A stretch of 32,184 nucleotides of DNA from Gammaproteobacteria bacterium (GTDB taxonomy: Bacteria; Pseudomonadota; Gammaproteobacteria; Steroidobacterales; Steroidobacteraceae), in the NCBI GenBank assembly GCA_003134045.1, contig PLAH01000062.1:1-32184 (forward strand), given 5' to 3'. Positions within the stretch are counted from its first letter, which is position 1. Each line of letters opens with the position of its first letter. The notes beneath the pieces were generated by a model. It was not told the origin of the DNA, made no database searches, and saw only the letters and a program-made list of their open reading frames with translations. Position numbers and translations under genes: made by a program. This document shows positions 1 through 9,116 of the stretch, in pieces.

Positions 1-1272
1 ATTGCGGAAAATATTCTCGACGAGAATCACCGCCGAATCGACGATGATGCCGAAGTCGACCGCACCGAGCGACAGCAGGTTGGCGTCTTCGCCCTGCAGA
101 ACGAGGATGATGATGGCAAAGAACAATGCGAAGGGAATATTCGCGCTGACGATGATGGCGCTGCGCAGATCGCCGAGGAATATCCATTGAATGATAAAGA
201 CCAGGAGACAGCCGAAAATGAGATTGTGCAGCACCGTGTGCGTCGTGACCTCAACCAGCGACATTCGATCGTAGAAGGGAACGACTTTCACCCCGGGCGG
301 CAGCGTGCCATCGTGGTTCAACATATCGATTTCACGATCGATGCGCGGCACGACGTCATTGGTATGAGAGGTACGCCCCATGACGACGATCGCCATGGCA
401 ACGTCGTCGTCGTGGTCCTTGCCGACGATACCCAGGCGAGGCACATTCCCCATATAGCAGCGCGCCACGTCCTTGACCAACACCGGCGTCCCGTTGACTT
501 GGCCGAGTACCACGTTCTCGACGTCCTCGACGCGATAGCCCTGGGTCAGGTCATAGGTGCCGCCGTCGTCGATCAGGCCGACGCCGCGAATGTTCGCCGA
601 TTGCTGCCCGATGGCGATTTCACGGCCGCCTACGTTGACGTTGGCATTGCCGAGCGCGGTGACCAACTGCGGCAGCGTCATGCCGTAGGCCTGAAGCTTG
701 TCCGGGTCCGCCTCCACTTCGAGCTCCTTGGTGGGGCCGCCGAAGCTATTGACCTGGACGACGCCGGGCACGGTGTAGAGACGCCGCAGCACGTTCCAGT
801 CCTGCACGGTGCGCAGGTTCGTCGTCCCGAAGTTGGGCGGACCGGTGACCGTATACCGGTACACCTCGCCGATCAGGCTGGACTGCTGGATCTGGGGCTG
901 TTGATTCGCAGGCAGGTTGACATTCTGCTGAATGCTGTTGAGGGTTTGGTTATAGGCGAAATAGTAATCGACGCCATACTTGAACGTCACCCTCAAGAAC
1001 GTGAGCCCGTAAAATGACGTCGACCGGATGTTGGCGATTCCGGGTGTCGGATAGATGCCCACCTCCATGGGAATGGTGTAATAGCGCTCCATCTCTTCCG
1101 CGGATAGACCGGGGGCCTGCGCGGTGATCTCGAGGATGACCGGCGCGGGATTCGGATACGCTTCGATATTGAGCTTGTAGAACGCCGCCGCGCCGCCTCC
1201 CACGAATACCAGTAATCCCAGCAGGACGATCGCCCGCCGCGTCAGACCGAACGCGAGAATGCTCTTCAACAC
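1..1272 (-). CDS. RND efflux pump inner-membrane subunit, CzcA-like (3' end outside window)
   Basis: The N-terminal 424 codons of an RND permease run off the left edge. The start is GTG at 1272, followed by VLKSILAFGLTRRAIVLLG, with an AGGAG upstream. A first membrane helix is followed by the porter-domain opening 'NIEAYPNPAPVILEITAQAPG', typical of heavy-metal-efflux (HME) RND proteins. The last visible stretch has DFGIIVDSAVILVEN with D406, D412 and E419, the charged TM4 pattern of CzcA-type proton-driven metal exporters. Residues and frame are seen directly; the HME assignment is family knowledge, and the metal is not predictable. The fusion protein gene lies just upstream on the same strand and outer-membrane factors diverge beyond it, so together they encode a tripartite pump. 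The final ~600 residues of the usual ~1,030 are outside the window. Confidence 0.88.
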   Translation of the reverse strand, partial: MLKSILAFGLTRRAIVLLGLLVFVGGGAAAFYKLNIEAYPNPAPVILEITAQAPGLSAEEMERYYTIPMEVGIYPTPGIANIRSTSFYGLTFLRVTFKYGVDYYFAYNQTLNSIQQNVNLPANQQPQIQQSSLIGEVYRYTVTGPPNFGTTNLRTVQDWNVLRRLYTVPGVVQVNSFGGPTKELEVEADPDKLQAYGMTLPQLVTALGNANVNVGGREIAIGQQSANIRGVGLIDDGGTYDLTQGYRVEDVENVVLGQVNGTPVLVKDVARCYMGNVPRLGIVGKDHDDDVAMAIVVMGRTSHTNDVVPRIDREIDMLNHDGTLPPGVKVVPFYDRMSLVEVTTHTVLHNLIFGCLLVFIIQWIFLGDLRSAIIVSANIPFALFFAIIILVLQGEDANLLSLGAVDFGIIVDSAVILVENIFRN

Positions 1273-1339
1273 CGAATCCGACTCCTACACCCGCCTTTAA
1301 AGCCCCGAACACGCCCAGATGATTCACGGCACACTTGGC

Positions 1340-2575
1340 TCAAGAGTCGCCGCCGTTCGCCAGGTTGGCGAGGAATACCGCCCCCTTCGTGACGACCTGC
1401 TCCCCCGCCTGCACGCCGTCGATGATCTGGTCGTACCCGTCGTGCTGCAGGCCGATCTTGACCGGCCGCCTGGTGAAGCGGTGGCGATCGGCGGTAAACC
1501 ATGCCGTCATCGAGCCGTCGCCTTCACGGACGATGCCCTCTTCGGGAAGCGCCACGGCGATCACCGGTGAGCCGGTCACGATGACGAACGAGGCAAACAT
1601 TCCGGGCAGGAGTTCGTGCCGCGCGTCCGTGATTTCGACGCGCACCAGGCCCCGGTGCAGCTGACCGTCGACGGTCGCGCCCACCAGCGTGATTTGTCCT
1701 TCAAGGACGCGGCCGGGAAGCGCCATGACCGTCATGCGAACGGCTTGACCCTTGTGCACCAGCGGCATATCGCTCTCGGTCACGCTTGCGTTCACCCACA
1801 TGCGCGAGATATCGGCCACCGAATAGGGCGCCGGCAGATTGCCGGGCTGAACGAAATCGCCGGGCGCTGCGTTACGCGCGGTCACTCGTCCGGTGATCGG
1901 GCTTGGAACGACCAGATACGGGTCGATGGTGCGGGTCTTGACGATCCGCTCGATTTCCGCCGCAGATTTACCGAACACCGCCACGGCGTCGCGCGCGGCC
2001 TTCAAGGATCCTTCGGCGGTCTGCTGGTCTGAAACCGCTTGCTGCAGGTCTTTTTCCGCCATTCCCTCGACCTGGTAGAGTTGCCGGGCGCGCTCCAGCA
2101 CGTGAGTGGTCAAATCCAACACGGCGGCCGCCGAAATCAGCGTGGAGTCGGCTTGAATGAGATCGGGACTCTCGATCGTGAGCAGCGGCTGACCCCGCTT
2201 GACGTTCTCGCCAACCTTCACAAACAGACTGGTGATACGACCCTGATACGGGGGGAAGACCAGAGCGGCCATATCCTCATCGAAGTCGACGCTGCCCACG
2301 GCAGTTCGTTCCAGCGGAAATGAGCGCTGTTCGGCTGCGCCAATTTTCACCAGTTGAAGCTGTGCGTCCGACAGGTTGACGACGCCCTCCTCGGGGGCCT
2401 GCGGTGCAGCGCTCGGGCTCGAACCCGCCCGATTCGTTGCCGAGGTGTCCGCCTTGGCGCTGAAATGGCCGACGCCCACGACGGTAATCAAAATCAGTAC
2501 TGCGCCGGCTATGGCAAGGCGTCGCCGCAGTGCCAAGTTGACGTAGCGCCATAGGGTAGATAACGAGTCGCGCAT
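1340..2575 (-). CDS. RND efflux membrane fusion protein (HlyD/CzcB-like)
   Basis: A 411-aa periplasmic adaptor. ATG at 2575 is chosen because GGAGG sits a few bases upstream and the next residues (MRDSLSTLWRYVNLALRRR, then AIAGAVLILITVVGVG) give a cytoplasmic stub plus one anchoring helix; longer in-frame starts lack a site. A Pro/Ala/Ser-rich linker follows, then a lipoyl/barrel-sandwich half ('PPYQGRITSLFVKVGENVKRGQPL'), a predicted alpha-hairpin (about residues 140-205), the second lipoyl half ('VPSPITGRVTARNAAPGDFV') and beta-barrel and proximal domains. It precedes the pump gene on the same strand with a gap of about 67 bases, so the two are probably cotranscribed. No His-rich metal-binding tail is visible. 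Assignment is firm for the family, weaker for the substrate. Confidence 0.88.
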   Translation of the reverse strand: MRDSLSTLWRYVNLALRRRLAIAGAVLILITVVGVGHFSAKADTSATNRAGSSPSAAPQAPEEGVVNLSDAQLQLVKIGAAEQRSFPLERTAVGSVDFDEDMAALVFPPYQGRITSLFVKVGENVKRGQPLLTIESPDLIQADSTLISAAAVLDLTTHVLERARQLYQVEGMAEKDLQQAVSDQQTAEGSLKAARDAVAVFGKSAAEIERIVKTRTIDPYLVVPSPITGRVTARNAAPGDFVQPGNLPAPYSVADISRMWVNASVTESDMPLVHKGQAVRMTVMALPGRVLEGQITLVGATVDGQLHRGLVRVEITDARHELLPGMFASFVIVTGSPVIAVALPEEGIVREGDGSMTAWFTADRHRFTRRPVKIGLQHDGYDQIIDGVQAGEQVVTKGAVFLANLANGGDS

Positions 2576-2742
2576 AAACGCACCTCCGCAGACAATCCAG
2601 TTTCTCACCCCACGGGTGCTTGGAGCTCGACAATGGGGTAGTACGGCAGCCGCGACTAGTGGGCTTTCCCACAGTATCGCGTGCCCAGGCAGGTGTGCAT
2701 GATGTCCTTCCTGCCTTGAATTGCCTGTGGCGATGGGGGTAT

Positions 2743-4290
2743 ATGAGGATCTCGGGTTTAGGCGCGACGGCGCTGCCAATCGTCGCCATCACGCTGATCG
2801 GTTGTGCCGTCGGTCCTCGCTGGCACGCCCCGTCGCCGCCGAATGCGGGCTACGCGCCGGCCGCGATGGCGACCTCGACCGCCGCGGCCGACATCCATGG
2901 CGGAGAACGCCAGCGCTTCGTTGCAGGCCGCGATATCCCATTCGAATGGTGGGAGCTGCTGCAGTGCCCGGCGCTCAACGTGCTGATCGAGAAATCCTTC
3001 ACGTCCAATCCCACCGTGGCGGCGGCCCAAGCAGCGCTGGCGCAGGCCCAGGAACTCATGTACGCGCAACAAGGGCTCTTTTATCCGTCCGTCGGCGCAA
3101 CCTACCAGGCCGAGCGCCACAAGGTTTCAGGCAATACCAACGGCAGTTCAACCATCGGCGTGCAAGGAAGCGGCCTGAATAAACTGCCGCAGGTTCCGGA
3201 AGATCCTGCATCGATCGACGCCACACCCCGCAACTTGCCGTCCTATTACACGTTCTACACGGCCGAGCTCACGGTGGGCTTCGTGCCCGACGTATTCGGC
3301 GCCAACCGGCGCCTGGTGGAATCTTTGGGCGCGCAAGCCGATGCGCAGCGCTTCGCTCTGGAGGCCACCTACATCACGCTCGCCTCGAATGTGGTCGGTG
3401 CGGCAATCCAGGAAGCGTCCCTGCGTGCGCAGATCCGGGCCACCCAGCAGATCATCGACGGCGACCGTCAAGCACTGCAAATCCTGCGCGCTCAATTCAA
3501 GTTGGGCTACGCGATGCGCATCGACTTAGCGGCGCAGGAGGCGCAACTCGCCCAAGACGAGGCGGCGTTACCGGTCTTGCAGAAGCAGTTGGAGCAGAGC
3601 CGGGATCTGCTGCGCACGTTGGTGGGTGAGCTACCCAATCGTGAGACCTCGACCTTCGAAATCGATGCCCTGCAATTGCCGCCGGAACTGCCGGTGAGCC
3701 TGCCCGGCAAGATTGTCGAGCAGCGTCCGGACATTCGCGCCGCCGAAGCGCAGATGCACAGCGCGAACGCGAACGTCGGCGCGGCGCTGGCGGCCATGTT
3801 GCCGCAATTCACCATCACCGGCGAGGTCGGCGCCAACGCCACCAAGGCCACGCAATTGTTCGACGCCGGCGGGCCATTTTGGAGCGTTTATGGAAATGTC
3901 AGCCAGCCCTTGTTCCAAGGCTTCACCTTGATGCATCAGAAGCGCGCGGCCGATGCGGCGCTGCTGCAGGCCGCCGCCCAATATCGCAGCACCGTCATCG
4001 CGGCCTATCAGAATATTGCCGATACGCTGCATGTCTCCTTGTCCGACGCAGACGCTCTCGCCGCCCAAGTCGATGCCGAAAACTCGGCAAGGACGACTTA
4101 CGACCTCACCCGGCGGCAGATGGATTTGGGTTACGTCACCTATCTGACGCTGCTCGGTGCGCAAACGGCGTACGAGCAAACCGTCCTGGCCCGTGTGCAG
4201 GCACAAGCCGCCCGCTATGGCGACACGGTCGCCTTGTTTCAGGCACTGGGCGGCGGCTGGTGGAATCGCAAGGAAACGGCGTCACGATGA
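2743..4290 (+). CDS. Outer-membrane efflux lipoprotein, NodT family (copy 1)
   Basis: A 515-aa TolC-like outer-membrane factor. The start at 2743 is preferred over an in-frame ATG at 2620 because it directly gives a lipoprotein signal peptide (MRISGLGATALPIVAITLIGC, with lipobox LIGC) and has GGGGGT upstream. Two outer-membrane-efflux repeats are visible: 'FEWWELLQCPALNVLIEKSFTSNPTVAAAQAALAQAQ' opens the first and 'LVEQRP/VEQRPDIRAAEAQMHSANANVG' the second, each followed by long Ala/Gln-rich helices. It diverges from the fusion-protein gene and should complete the pump as the outer-membrane channel. Its stop overlaps the start of a second paralogue (ATGA), so the two are translationally coupled. 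The family call is secure. Confidence 0.9.
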   Translation: MRISGLGATALPIVAITLIGCAVGPRWHAPSPPNAGYAPAAMATSTAAADIHGGERQRFVAGRDIPFEWWELLQCPALNVLIEKSFTSNPTVAAAQAALAQAQELMYAQQGLFYPSVGATYQAERHKVSGNTNGSSTIGVQGSGLNKLPQVPEDPASIDATPRNLPSYYTFYTAELTVGFVPDVFGANRRLVESLGAQADAQRFALEATYITLASNVVGAAIQEASLRAQIRATQQIIDGDRQALQILRAQFKLGYAMRIDLAAQEAQLAQDEAALPVLQKQLEQSRDLLRTLVGELPNRETSTFEIDALQLPPELPVSLPGKIVEQRPDIRAAEAQMHSANANVGAALAAMLPQFTITGEVGANATKATQLFDAGGPFWSVYGNVSQPLFQGFTLMHQKRAADAALLQAAAQYRSTVIAAYQNIADTLHVSLSDADALAAQVDAENSARTTYDLTRRQMDLGYVTYLTLLGAQTAYEQTVLARVQAQAARYGDTVALFQALGGGWWNRKETASR

Positions 4291-5876
4291 ACCCGATGCG
4301 CCTCTCATGGACTCGCGCCATCGAAATCGTGGCCGCCGCTGCGCTGGCATCGGGCTGCGCCGTGGGGCCCGACTTCCACCGGCCGTCACCGCCCGTGGAC
4401 GCCGGCTATTCGCCGCGGCCGATTCCGGCGACGGCCTCAGCCCCCAGTCACGGTGGCGAATCGCAGCAGTTCGCCGCCGCTCGGGATATTCCTTTCGAAT
4501 GGTGGGAGCTGTTCCAGTCCCCCGCACTCAATTCACTCATCGTCAAGGCCTTCAAGTCCAACCCCGATATTGCCGCGGCGCAGGCGGCCCTCGCTCAGGC
4601 GCACGAACTGGTCTCGGCGCAGCAGGGATTTTACTATCCCAGCCTCGGGGCCACATACCAGGCCGAGCGCCATAAAATTGCGGGTAACCTCACCAACGAT
4701 CAGGCGCCCGGCGTACAGGGTAACGGCGATAACTTGCTGCCCCCCTTGCAGAATCCGACCACCCCGCCGTATACCGCCCCCCTGTATTACAGCTTCCAGA
4801 CCGCAGAACTCGTCGTCGGATTCGTACCGGACGTGTTCGGCGGCAATCGGCGTCAGGTCGAGTCGCTGGCGGCGCAGCGCGAGATGCAGCAATTCGCGTT
4901 GGAGGCGACGTACATAACGCTTGCCTCCAACGTCGTGGCCGCGGCGATACAGGAAGCGTCGTTGCGAGCCCAGATGACCGCAACCCAGCGAATCATCGCG
5001 GCGTATCAAAAGTCGCTCGACATCTTGTCGCATCAATTCCGTCTCGGACAGGCTTCCCGCATCGACCTCGCCGCCCAGGAAACCGCGTTGGCGCAGGCCA
5101 AAGCGGCATTGCCACCCCTGCAGAAGCAATTTGAACAGACGCGGGATCTCATCCGCGCACTCGTTGGCCATCTGCCGAATGAAGAGGTGTCGGAAACATT
5201 CGAACTGGACGCGTTACGGTTACCGCCCGAGTTACCGTTGAGCGTACCGGCGAAGCTCGTCGAACAGCGTCCCGATGTGCGCCAAGCAGAAGCGCAACTT
5301 CACTCCGCCAATGCACAGGTCGGCGTGGCCGTCGCCGCCATGCTGCCCACGTTTCCGATCACCGGCTCCTACGGGGGCAATGCAGATAAGTTCGCTTGGA
5401 TGTTTCGCTCAGGCGGTCCCTTTTGGAACTTGGTCGGCGATGTCACCCAGCCCATTTTTGAAGGAGGCACGTTGCTCCATCGAAAGCGCGCCGCTGCCCA
5501 AGCCCTCAAGCAGGCCGCGGCGCAATACCAGGGGACCGTCATCGCGGCATATCAAAACGTTGCCGATACCCTGCATGCGTCCTTGTCCGATGCCGATGCG
5601 TTCGCCGCGAACGTTGCCGCGGAGGACGCCGCCAAGATTGCCTATGACCTCACGCTCCGGCAAATGCAGCTGGGGTATATCAACTATCTGACCCTGCTCG
5701 GCGCGGAGACGGCCTACCAGAACGCCGTACTCAACCGAATTCAAGCCGAAGCCGCACGGTACGCCGATACCGTAGCGCTATTCCAGGCGCTGGGCGGCGG
5801 CTGGTGGCACCGGACGCCGCAATCCGCCGCCCTGGGCCCGTCCGACCCGGCGCAGGCAGGCGGACTGCCCCCGTAG
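4287..5876 (+). CDS. Outer-membrane efflux lipoprotein, NodT family (copy 2)
   Basis: A 529-aa paralogue of the preceding gene, starting at the ATG inside the ATGA overlap (4287). The signal peptide ends in a lipobox-like ALASGC. Blocks shared with copy 1 include FEWWELFQSPALNSLI, YITLASNVVAAAIQEASL, PPELPLSVPAKLVEQRPDVR and the C-terminal DTVALFQALGGGWW, so the pair arose by tandem duplication. Copy 2 has a longer Pro-rich tail ('ALGPSDPAQAGGLPP'). Both reading frames are intact. Possible explanations are dosage, a heteromeric channel or pairing with a second pump outside the window; the sequence alone does not decide. A GC-rich hairpin follows the stop. Confidence 0.9.
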   Translation: MNPMRLSWTRAIEIVAAAALASGCAVGPDFHRPSPPVDAGYSPRPIPATASAPSHGGESQQFAAARDIPFEWWELFQSPALNSLIVKAFKSNPDIAAAQAALAQAHELVSAQQGFYYPSLGATYQAERHKIAGNLTNDQAPGVQGNGDNLLPPLQNPTTPPYTAPLYYSFQTAELVVGFVPDVFGGNRRQVESLAAQREMQQFALEATYITLASNVVAAAIQEASLRAQMTATQRIIAAYQKSLDILSHQFRLGQASRIDLAAQETALAQAKAALPPLQKQFEQTRDLIRALVGHLPNEEVSETFELDALRLPPELPLSVPAKLVEQRPDVRQAEAQLHSANAQVGVAVAAMLPTFPITGSYGGNADKFAWMFRSGGPFWNLVGDVTQPIFEGGTLLHRKRAAAQALKQAAAQYQGTVIAAYQNVADTLHASLSDADAFAANVAAEDAAKIAYDLTLRQMQLGYINYLTLLGAETAYQNAVLNRIQAEAARYADTVALFQALGGGWWHRTPQSAALGPSDPAQAGGLPP

Positions 5877-5915
5877 CCTCGCTGCGAGGCCGATGGCGGG
5901 CCTGCGGCCCCCTTT
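5876..5915. terminator. GC-rich hairpins between convergent genes
   Basis: Two adjacent hairpins lie between the convergent outer-membrane-factor and kdpE genes: GCCTCG-CTG-CGAGGC (5876-5890) and GGGCC-TGC-GGCCC (5898-5910), the latter followed by CCTTTC on the plus strand. The T run is weak, so this is a plausible but not canonical intrinsic terminator. Confidence 0.4.
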
Positions 5916-6628
5916 CACTCCTCGACCGCCGAGTCGCAGTTCACGACGAGCCGGTAACCCACGCCCAGTTCGGTGAGAATGTGCTGCGGCCGACAGGGAT
6001 CCTTTTCCAGCTTGCCGCGCAAGCTGCGAATATAGACTCGTAGCGAACGCGCGTCGCCGCGTGTCGGCCCCCAGACCTCCTTGATGATATCCGCGTGCTT
6101 GACGATACGCTCACGATGTCTCGTCAGGGTCTCCAATATGCGATGTTCGGTGGGCGTCAAGCGAATTTCCCCCTTGTCGCGGTGATGGGCGACCCGCCTG
6201 CCGAGATCCACCACGATCTCGCCCAACTCCAGTCTGCCCATGGGCAGATCGCCGCGAACATGCCGTCTCGAGGCCGCCCGCACCCTGGCGATCAACTCGG
6301 GCGCACTGAAGGGCTTGCCGACGTAGTCGTCGGCCCCCTGATCGAACGCCGCGAGACGTTGTGCTTCCACCGCACGCGCCGACAGGACGAGAATCGGCAC
6401 CGGCGACCACAGGCGAATCGCGGCGATCACGGTCAGCCCATCCCGGTCAGGCAGCCCCAAGTCCACGATGACGATATCCGGCCGATGCAGTCTCGCATAA
6501 TGTTCTCCTTGAGCCGCGGACTGCGCCACCACCACCCTGAACGCATTTCCCTCGAACAACATGCGAAGAACGTGCTGGATCGCCTGATCGTCTTCGATGA
6601 TCAATACGAGGTGCATGGCTTCAGTCAT
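5915..6628 (-). CDS. kdpE: KdpE-like OmpR-family response regulator
   Basis: A 237-aa two-domain response regulator. The receiver domain has acidic residues E12/D13/D14, phosphoacceptor D56 in 'DIVIVDLGLPD', and K105 in 'DYVGKPFS'. The OmpR/PhoB winged helix includes 'IRLTPTEHRILETLTRHRERIVKHADIIKEVWGP' and 'LRVYIRSLRGKLEKDPCRPQHILTELGVGYRL', closely matching KdpE. The start at 6628 overlaps the end of the upstream kinase gene by 8 bases; a second ATG at 6616 lies just past that stop. In known systems KdpE activates kdpFABC for high-affinity K+ uptake, but no kdpFABC is present here, so the local target is unknown. Confidence 0.88.
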   Translation of the reverse strand: MTEAMHLVLIIEDDQAIQHVLRMLFEGNAFRVVVAQSAAQGEHYARLHRPDIVIVDLGLPDRDGLTVIAAIRLWSPVPILVLSARAVEAQRLAAFDQGADDYVGKPFSAPELIARVRAASRRHVRGDLPMGRLELGEIVVDLGRRVAHHRDKGEIRLTPTEHRILETLTRHRERIVKHADIIKEVWGPTRGDARSLRVYIRSLRGKLEKDPCRPQHILTELGVGYRLVVNCDSAVEE

Positions 6629-8306
6629 CGGGATCCGCCAACGGCTCATCGAACGCCTGGGTCAAAGGCAGAATGATCTCAAAGCGCGCGCCGCCGGAAG
6701 CCACGGACACCGCATGGATATCTCCACCGTGCAGCCGGGCGACCGCGCGGCATATCGCAAGCCCAAGACCTACGCCGGCGACGTTGCTCTCGCCCGTGCC
6801 GCGCTCGAACTTGTCGAACAGACGTTCCGGATCGCCGGCCGGGAATCCGCTGCCATTGTCTTCGACGCTGATTGAAACCGCGCCTTTCACCAAGCGTGCA
6901 GCGATGATCAGCCGCTTGCCGCCGGCCGCATACTTCGCACAGTTGTCGAGGAGATTGCCCAGAAGCTGCACGATCAATCCGTCCTCCACCCACAGCATCG
7001 GAAAGTCGCCGGGCAAATCGATCGCGACATCCCATCCGGCGAGCCGCTCGCCGCTGCGATTGAGCGTAAGACCGATCAAGTCTTCGAGCGACTGCCACTC
7101 GCATTTCAACGACAGAGCGCCCGCTTCGAGCCTGACCAGATCGAGCACATTCGACAAAAGCTCGGTCATCTCGCGGGCTTTTCCCTCGATCAATCGGCCG
7201 AGCGTCGCGCGGCGATCGTCATCCAGAGTAAAGCCCCGTTGAGAAATCAGGCTGCCGGCACCGGCAATCGCGGCCAGCGGTGTCCGCAAGTCATGGGAAA
7301 TAGACGCAAGCAGCGTATTGCGCAGCGCGGCGCGCTCGGCACCCAGATGCGCCGCCTCGGCTTGCTCGCCCAGTCGCACCCGTTCCAAACCCTGCGCGAG
7401 CTGGCTCGCCAGATTCTCCAAAAGTCGATTCTGCTCGGCGATCACGGTACTGTCGGGCTGCAATGGCCCCACCACGAGGACGCCCTGCGCCTGCTCGCTG
7501 CCGATGAGGGGCAAATAAACACTGGGGTCATTGCCAAATGCCTCGGATCCCAGACCCGCCCGCTTTTGATGCTGCAGAACCCAGCGGCATATCGCGGGGT
7601 TTGCCGGGCCCGTTGGCGCGGGTCCGGGCGGTTCGAAACCGCCCCGGCCATCGCTGACCAGCACCGTGACGCTGCACCGGCAGGCGTCGGCGATATGCCG
7701 CTGCGCAATCGCGGCCATCGCGGCTGCGTCTCGTGTAATCGCCAATTCGCGTGTCATGGCATACAGCGTGGCCGTCCTTCCCTCCCGGTCTGCGGCGGCA
7801 ACCGTCTGAAGGCGAACAGCCGATACCAGATCGGCAATGATGAGTGCGACCCCCAGCATCACACCGAACGTCACCATATAGTGAGGATCGGCGACCCGCA
7901 ACGTGAAGCGGGGTGGGACGAAGAAGTAGTCGAAGGTTGCGATGTTCGCAATCGACGTAAAGAGCGCAGGGCCTCGCCCGATCCGCAGGGCCGCAAGCGT
8001 CGTTCCCAGCAGATACACCATCACGATGTCGATCAGCTCGAAACGGCTGGTCATCGGCCAACCGATGAGCGTACATAAGCAGGTCAATCCGAAGGCTGCC
8101 CCATAGCGGCGCAGATGATCGGGGCGGCCGGCGCTTCGCATCGCACGCTCGCCGCTCGGGGTGGGGTTCGCCCGGTTTCGCGACCGCGTAACGATCACCA
8201 GATCCGCGTCGACAGCCGCCGCAACGATCGCCATCGCCGTGCAGCGATCATAGACACGGCGCAAGAGCCGACGCTTTGGTGCCTGGCCATCCGATGATCC
8301 ATCCAT
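6621..8306 (-). CDS. kdpD: KdpD-like sensor histidine kinase lacking the N-terminal KdpD domain
   Basis: About 561 aa from ATG 8306 (the frame opens further, to 8510, without recognisable domains, and the start is uncertain). The product begins with what looks like the tail of the UspA-like segment ('RRLLRRVYDRCTAMAIVAAAVDADLVIV'), then four closely packed helices of the DUF4118 region ('FGLTCLCTLIGWP', 'IVMVYLLGTTLAALRIGRGPAL', 'YFFVPPRFTLRVADP'), a GAF-like domain, the His box SISHDLRTPLA (His about residue 338), and an ATPase domain with N box LLGNLLDNCAKYA and G boxes EDNGSGFP and GVGLGLAICRAV. A full KdpD is about 900 aa; the ~330-residue N-terminal part with its Walker motif is missing. 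The kinase core looks functional. It overlaps kdpE. Confidence 0.85.
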   Translation of the reverse strand: MDGSSDGQAPKRRLLRRVYDRCTAMAIVAAAVDADLVIVTRSRNRANPTPSGERAMRSAGRPDHLRRYGAAFGLTCLCTLIGWPMTSRFELIDIVMVYLLGTTLAALRIGRGPALFTSIANIATFDYFFVPPRFTLRVADPHYMVTFGVMLGVALIIADLVSAVRLQTVAAADREGRTATLYAMTRELAITRDAAAMAAIAQRHIADACRCSVTVLVSDGRGGFEPPGPAPTGPANPAICRWVLQHQKRAGLGSEAFGNDPSVYLPLIGSEQAQGVLVVGPLQPDSTVIAEQNRLLENLASQLAQGLERVRLGEQAEAAHLGAERAALRNTLLASISHDLRTPLAAIAGAGSLISQRGFTLDDDRRATLGRLIEGKAREMTELLSNVLDLVRLEAGALSLKCEWQSLEDLIGLTLNRSGERLAGWDVAIDLPGDFPMLWVEDGLIVQLLGNLLDNCAKYAAGGKRLIIAARLVKGAVSISVEDNGSGFPAGDPERLFDKFERGTGESNVAGVGLGLAICRAVARLHGGDIHAVSVASGGARFEIILPLTQAFDEPLADPDD

Positions 8307-8425
8307 TGTCTGGGGCCCTTTGCCTGCGCGTGGAGCATACCCCACCGATTGCACCGAACGTTCGCGCGACATCGCCCGCCACCAACCGGGCCTGCGGCTC
8401 ACGATGCGGTCTTCCGTCAGACGAC

Positions 8426-8620
8426 CTACCGTCCGGAGGCTACAGGAGGCGATCGGCCCGCGGCTCGCGCCGCCCGGATCAATTCGCGCCCTAACCGCAG
8501 CAATCGGCAAGAACCGGTCGCCTGACGGCGAGGATCCGCCGGTGCACGCTGCTGCGCGACCACGCCGCTGACCAGCAATGCCAGGCTGATTTCACGGGCG
8601 CGGACGAATGTAGTATTCAT
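8426..8620 (-). CDS. Small protein, paralogue of the one at 9117-9338
   Basis: A possible 64-aa protein starting MNTTFVRAREISLALLVSG and containing 'LLRLGRELIRAARAAG'. I do not recognise a family. Its beginning and a later block match the small gene at 9117-9338 (MNGTLNYARQISLALLV ... LIRLGRDISRRASKG), and the DNA of the first ~50 bases is visibly related, which argues that it is or was a gene. No clear ribosome binding site is seen and the middle is diverged, so it may be a decayed copy. It lies between the ynfA-like gene and kdpD, same strand. Confidence 0.35.
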   Translation of the reverse strand: MNTTFVRAREISLALLVSGVVAQQRAPADPRRQATGSCRLLRLGRELIRAARAAGRSPPVASGR

Positions 8621-8754
8621 AGAATGTACTGAGTCTAAAGGCGCAGCGCATAAAAAAGCTGCAAATAATTCGACGTAACCGCAGGTCCGCATCTCAGGGC
8701 GCTGCGCAGAGGCGTCCATCGCCGGACGGCCCGCTGGCCGCCAGGCCCCGTCCG

Positions 8755-9099
8755 CTACGCGAGCGACGCGCGCCGGCCGCCCCAGACTATGATTCCCGCA
8801 CCGGTGGCCATGACCATCGCTCCCACGAAGTCCCAAGCCGTCAGGGAGACTCGGTCCACTTTCCAAAGCCACATCAGCGCCACCGCGACATACACCCCGC
8901 CGTAGGCGGCATATACGCGCCCCGCTGCCGCGGGGTGCAGCGTGAGCAGCCAGGAGAAAACCGTCAAACTGAGGGCGGCGGGCACGAGAAGCCATGCAGA
9001 CCCCTGCCTGCGCAGAAAAAGGTAGGGGAGATAACAACCTATTATCTCCGCCAGCGCCGTCGCTACAAACAACAGCAATGTTCTGAGAATTATCAACAA
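8755..9099 (-). CDS. YnfA/UPF0060 family small membrane protein
   Basis: A 114-aa protein with four hydrophobic segments: '[25 protein letters not shown]', '[18 protein letters not shown]', '[20 protein letters not shown]' and '[19 protein letters not shown]'. The [13 protein letters not shown] and [10 protein letters not shown] blocks are hallmarks of the YnfA (UPF0060) family, which resembles small multidrug resistance transporters. An in-frame stop lies just upstream, so the start must be TTG at 9099 (or the next TTG at 9096); GGGAG lies about 12 bases before. It follows a small gene by 17 bases and is probably the last functional gene of a short minus-strand operon. The substrate is unknown. 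Confidence 0.85.
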   Translation of the reverse strand: MLIILRTLLLFVATALAEIIGCYLPYLFLRRQGSAWLLVPAALSLTVFSWLLTLHPAAAGRVYAAYGGVYVAVALMWLWKVDRVSLTAWDFVGAMVMATGAGIIVWGGRRASLA

Positions 9100-9116
9100 T
9101 GCCGCTCAATCTCCCA

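Noticed and set aside
187..1017. Long plus-strand open frame (276 codons) opposite the RND pump gene
   Set aside because: Its composition (many His, Asp, Arg) is that of an antisense shadow; the minus strand encodes an unmistakable RND permease across the same bases.
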